Below, one piece after another: positions 62,968-64,000 of a stretch of DNA of 64,000 bases. Location: NCBI GenBank assembly GCA_016713885.1, contig JADJOF010000001.1, positions 248,001-312,000 on the forward strand. Direction: 5' to 3'. Positions within the stretch are counted from its first letter, which is position 1. Every line of letters starts with the position of its first letter. The translations under genes were made by a program, and so were the position numbers. The notes under the pieces are model-generated. The model saw only the letters and a program-made list of their open reading frames with translations. It was not told where the DNA came from and made no database searches. This stretch comes from Bdellovibrionales bacterium. Lineage in GTDB: Bacteria > Bdellovibrionota > Bdellovibrionia > Bdellovibrionales > JAMPXM01.

Positions 62968-63115
62968 GGCTCAATGCTAAATCGAAAACCGGTGGTCCCT
63001 CAAACGCCGATGATCACGCTGGACCATGGGACCGGTAAACCGATGGAATTGGGCCCATTCGAAACCGTTGCTTCCAGCCTTAAAAGCGAAAGGACTAGCA
63101 CGCGATGCTCCAGTC

Positions 63116-63526
63116 TTATTTTGGCCTGATCTTAAGCGTTGATTGAACTGCCAACGTAAGAGCAGCCAATTCCTGAGTCGCTTCGTCCCCACCCCAACCA
63201 ACGATGACATGATGACGAGGATTTGGATTGGGGTCCGATTCAACAGATAGGCTGGAGACAGATGACTTTACAATAGCGGAAGTAATTTCAGCCCGTGCCA
63301 AAATGGCGTCCTTTCCACTGCCGCGGGGGAACGGATTGACCACTGTCCATAGGTGTCCCTCCCTCCAAATTTGACTCTCGAGAAGACGGTGTATCGAGAA
63401 CACGGAAGTTTCGTCGCGTCCCTTGTAGGGTTTTGGCAAAAACACCGCCGCATTTACGGATTTTTTATTGGTATCGAAGCATCTTTTCTTCTTTATAAAG
63501 ACGGCAACGACTTCATCGTCTTTCAC
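63116..63526 (-). CDS. Hypothetical protein, second gene of a two-gene module
   Basis: A 136-residue soluble protein. It starts at GTG 63526 (VKDDEVVAVFIKKKRCF) and overlaps the previous stop by 14 bp, so it is translationally coupled. Segments include NAAVFLPKPYKGRDETSVF, an Arg/Ala helix and PRHHVIVGWGGDEATQELAAL, ending in KIRPK. The 'HHVIVGWGGDEA' end recalls small unknown proteins paired with WD/DGALPVS proteins in other proteobacteria; that comparison is from memory only. Function unknown. Confidence 0.65.
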   Translation of the reverse strand: MKDDEVVAVFIKKKRCFDTNKKSVNAAVFLPKPYKGRDETSVFSIHRLLESQIWREGHLWTVVNPFPRGSGKDAILARAEITSAIVKSSVSSLSVESDPNPNPRHHVIVGWGGDEATQELAALTLAVQSTLKIRPK

Positions 63527-63971
63527 GGATCGCGGTGTATGGAGTAGATTGAGAACCAACCTGTAAAAGAGTGCCTGTAATGTCACCAGGAAGCGATCCT
63601 TGAAACGACTGAGTTTCACTCTTTTTCCTTCCATTCTTTAATACCGCAGAGAATGTAAGTCGCCCGTCGCCATCAATGGAAAGCAACACTGCCGTTTTGT
63701 CCTCGGCCATCCACTGGAATCCAATTTTACCGGTTCTCATCGGGAATACTGTTGGCTTATCAACCAACGTGGGAAAAGCATCCGCCAATAAAGTCGCAAA
63801 ACTAACCGTCAAAGGAGAAACCGGCAACGCACCGTCGTCGTCCCAGTTTTCTTTTCCGCACTGTTCTTGAATTTCTGAAATTTCGCTTACCGTCTGAGAT
63901 GTCTTGTTAAAAAAAATCGAGCTGTCGAAGCAAGAAGGATCCCATGGCTCCTTCTGAAGTTGAAAGTACAC
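63513..63971 (-). CDS. Hypothetical protein, first gene of a two-gene module
   Basis: A 152-residue soluble protein from GTG 63971. The middle reads NWDDDGALPVSPLTVSFATL, a helix, then TGKIGFQWMAEDKTAVLLSIDG, the pattern of a widespread small family of unknown function that is usually followed by a partner like the next gene. No signal peptide or TM segment. The pair lies just outside the IS21 element; a toxin-antitoxin-like or defence role is possible but not supported by sequence. Confidence 0.6.
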   Translation of the reverse strand: MYFQLQKEPWDPSCFDSSIFFNKTSQTVSEISEIQEQCGKENWDDDGALPVSPLTVSFATLLADAFPTLVDKPTVFPMRTGKIGFQWMAEDKTAVLLSIDGDGRLTFSAVLKNGRKKSETQSFQGSLPGDITGTLLQVGSQSTPYTAIRERR

Positions 63972-64000
63972 AGCATGAGACGAAGATGCATTACCGAACA

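Larger units (their letters stand above)
60115..63076 (-). mobile_element. Complete IS21-family insertion sequence
   Basis: Ends TGGAAGCGACGGTTTCGATA (60115) and, inverted, TGGAAGCAACGGTTTCGAAT (63076) begin with TG and end with CA as in IS21. The inner phrase CGGTTTACCGGTCCCATGG follows on both sides. It contains istA, istB and a small accessory ORF, 2962 bp in all. No target duplication is evident (flanks CTTAGCTGAG and GCCTTAAAAG). Between cheW (59996) and the element there is about 118 bp without a gene. Confidence 0.88.

Noticed and set aside
60105..63086. Target-site duplication for the IS21 element
   Set aside because: Flanks CTTAGCTGAG and GCCTTAAAAG share no convincing direct repeat.
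1..64000. CRISPR array, rRNA operon, replication origin
   Set aside because: No regularly spaced repeats, no rRNA sequence and no cluster of DnaA-box-like sites were noticed.

Overview
The window looks like a chromosomal segment of a Gram-negative, predatory-type bacterium close to Bdellovibrio (Bdellovibrionota). This is inferred from gene content: a Tad/Flp pilus locus with several TadE-like prepilins, exported enzymes, beta-barrel proteins and TPR lipoproteins. There is no rRNA or other taxonomic marker, so the placement is not proven. Positions 1 to about 41,800 and 49,000 to 51,800 have moderately high GC and dense, often overlapping genes. From 41,900 to 49,000 and from 51,755 to the end, the DNA is visibly more AT-rich and carries islands and insertion sequences.

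Layout: 1-7.8 kb holds housekeeping genes: an rRNA uridine methyltransferase end, a TPR lipoprotein, a RodZ-like protein, a GT-C glycosyltransferase, a degenerate PHP-like protein, a ferredoxin, a DnaQ-like exonuclease, nadE and a DUF2203 protein. 7.8-18.8 kb is the Tad pilus locus: lone prepilin, TPR protein, flp, small membrane protein, cpaA, three pseudopilins, cpaB, cpaC, one gene fusing CpaE-like and CpaF/TadA ATPases, and tadB. 18.9-24.9 kb has a YD-repeat protein, small exported proteins, a response regulator and two outer-membrane proteins. 25-27 kb is groES-groEL, with groEL broken. 27.1-32.5 kb has exported proteins including a GP42-type transglutaminase and a clostripain-family peptidase, then a radical SAM protein. 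32.5-35.6 kb is methionine salvage (mtnB-mtnA-mtnP) facing apt, which would reuse the adenine released by MtnP. 35.6-37.9 kb is a compact putative lipid-modification operon. 38-41.8 kb has a nitroreductase, two TPR regulators and a GNAT protein.

41.9-49.03 kb is a 7.1-kb island bounded by a 19-bp direct repeat of the 3' end of tRNA-Asn. It carries an XRE regulator with a double palindromic operator and a three-gene antiphage-type cluster: an AlbA_2/Schlafen-like protein, a HamA-like nuclease and a very large Ski2-like helicase (HamB-like). No recombinase is visible in it. 49.1-51.8 kb returns to core genes with tRNA-Arg, gmhA and tRNA-Ser.

52-64 kb is a patchwork: small orphan genes, a 589-bp non-autonomous element with IS21-type ends, an IS4-family element with a perfect 9-bp target duplication, a chemotaxis fragment (soluble double-PAS receptor, CheR, truncated CheD, triple-domain CheW; no CheA or CheB), a complete IS21-family element with an accessory zinc-finger-like ORF, and a pair of small genes of unknown function.

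Many genes carry single-base frameshifts, often in homopolymers, and groEL has a short deletion. The simplest reading is residual sequencing or assembly error, so 'pseudogene' below mostly means 'broken as given'.
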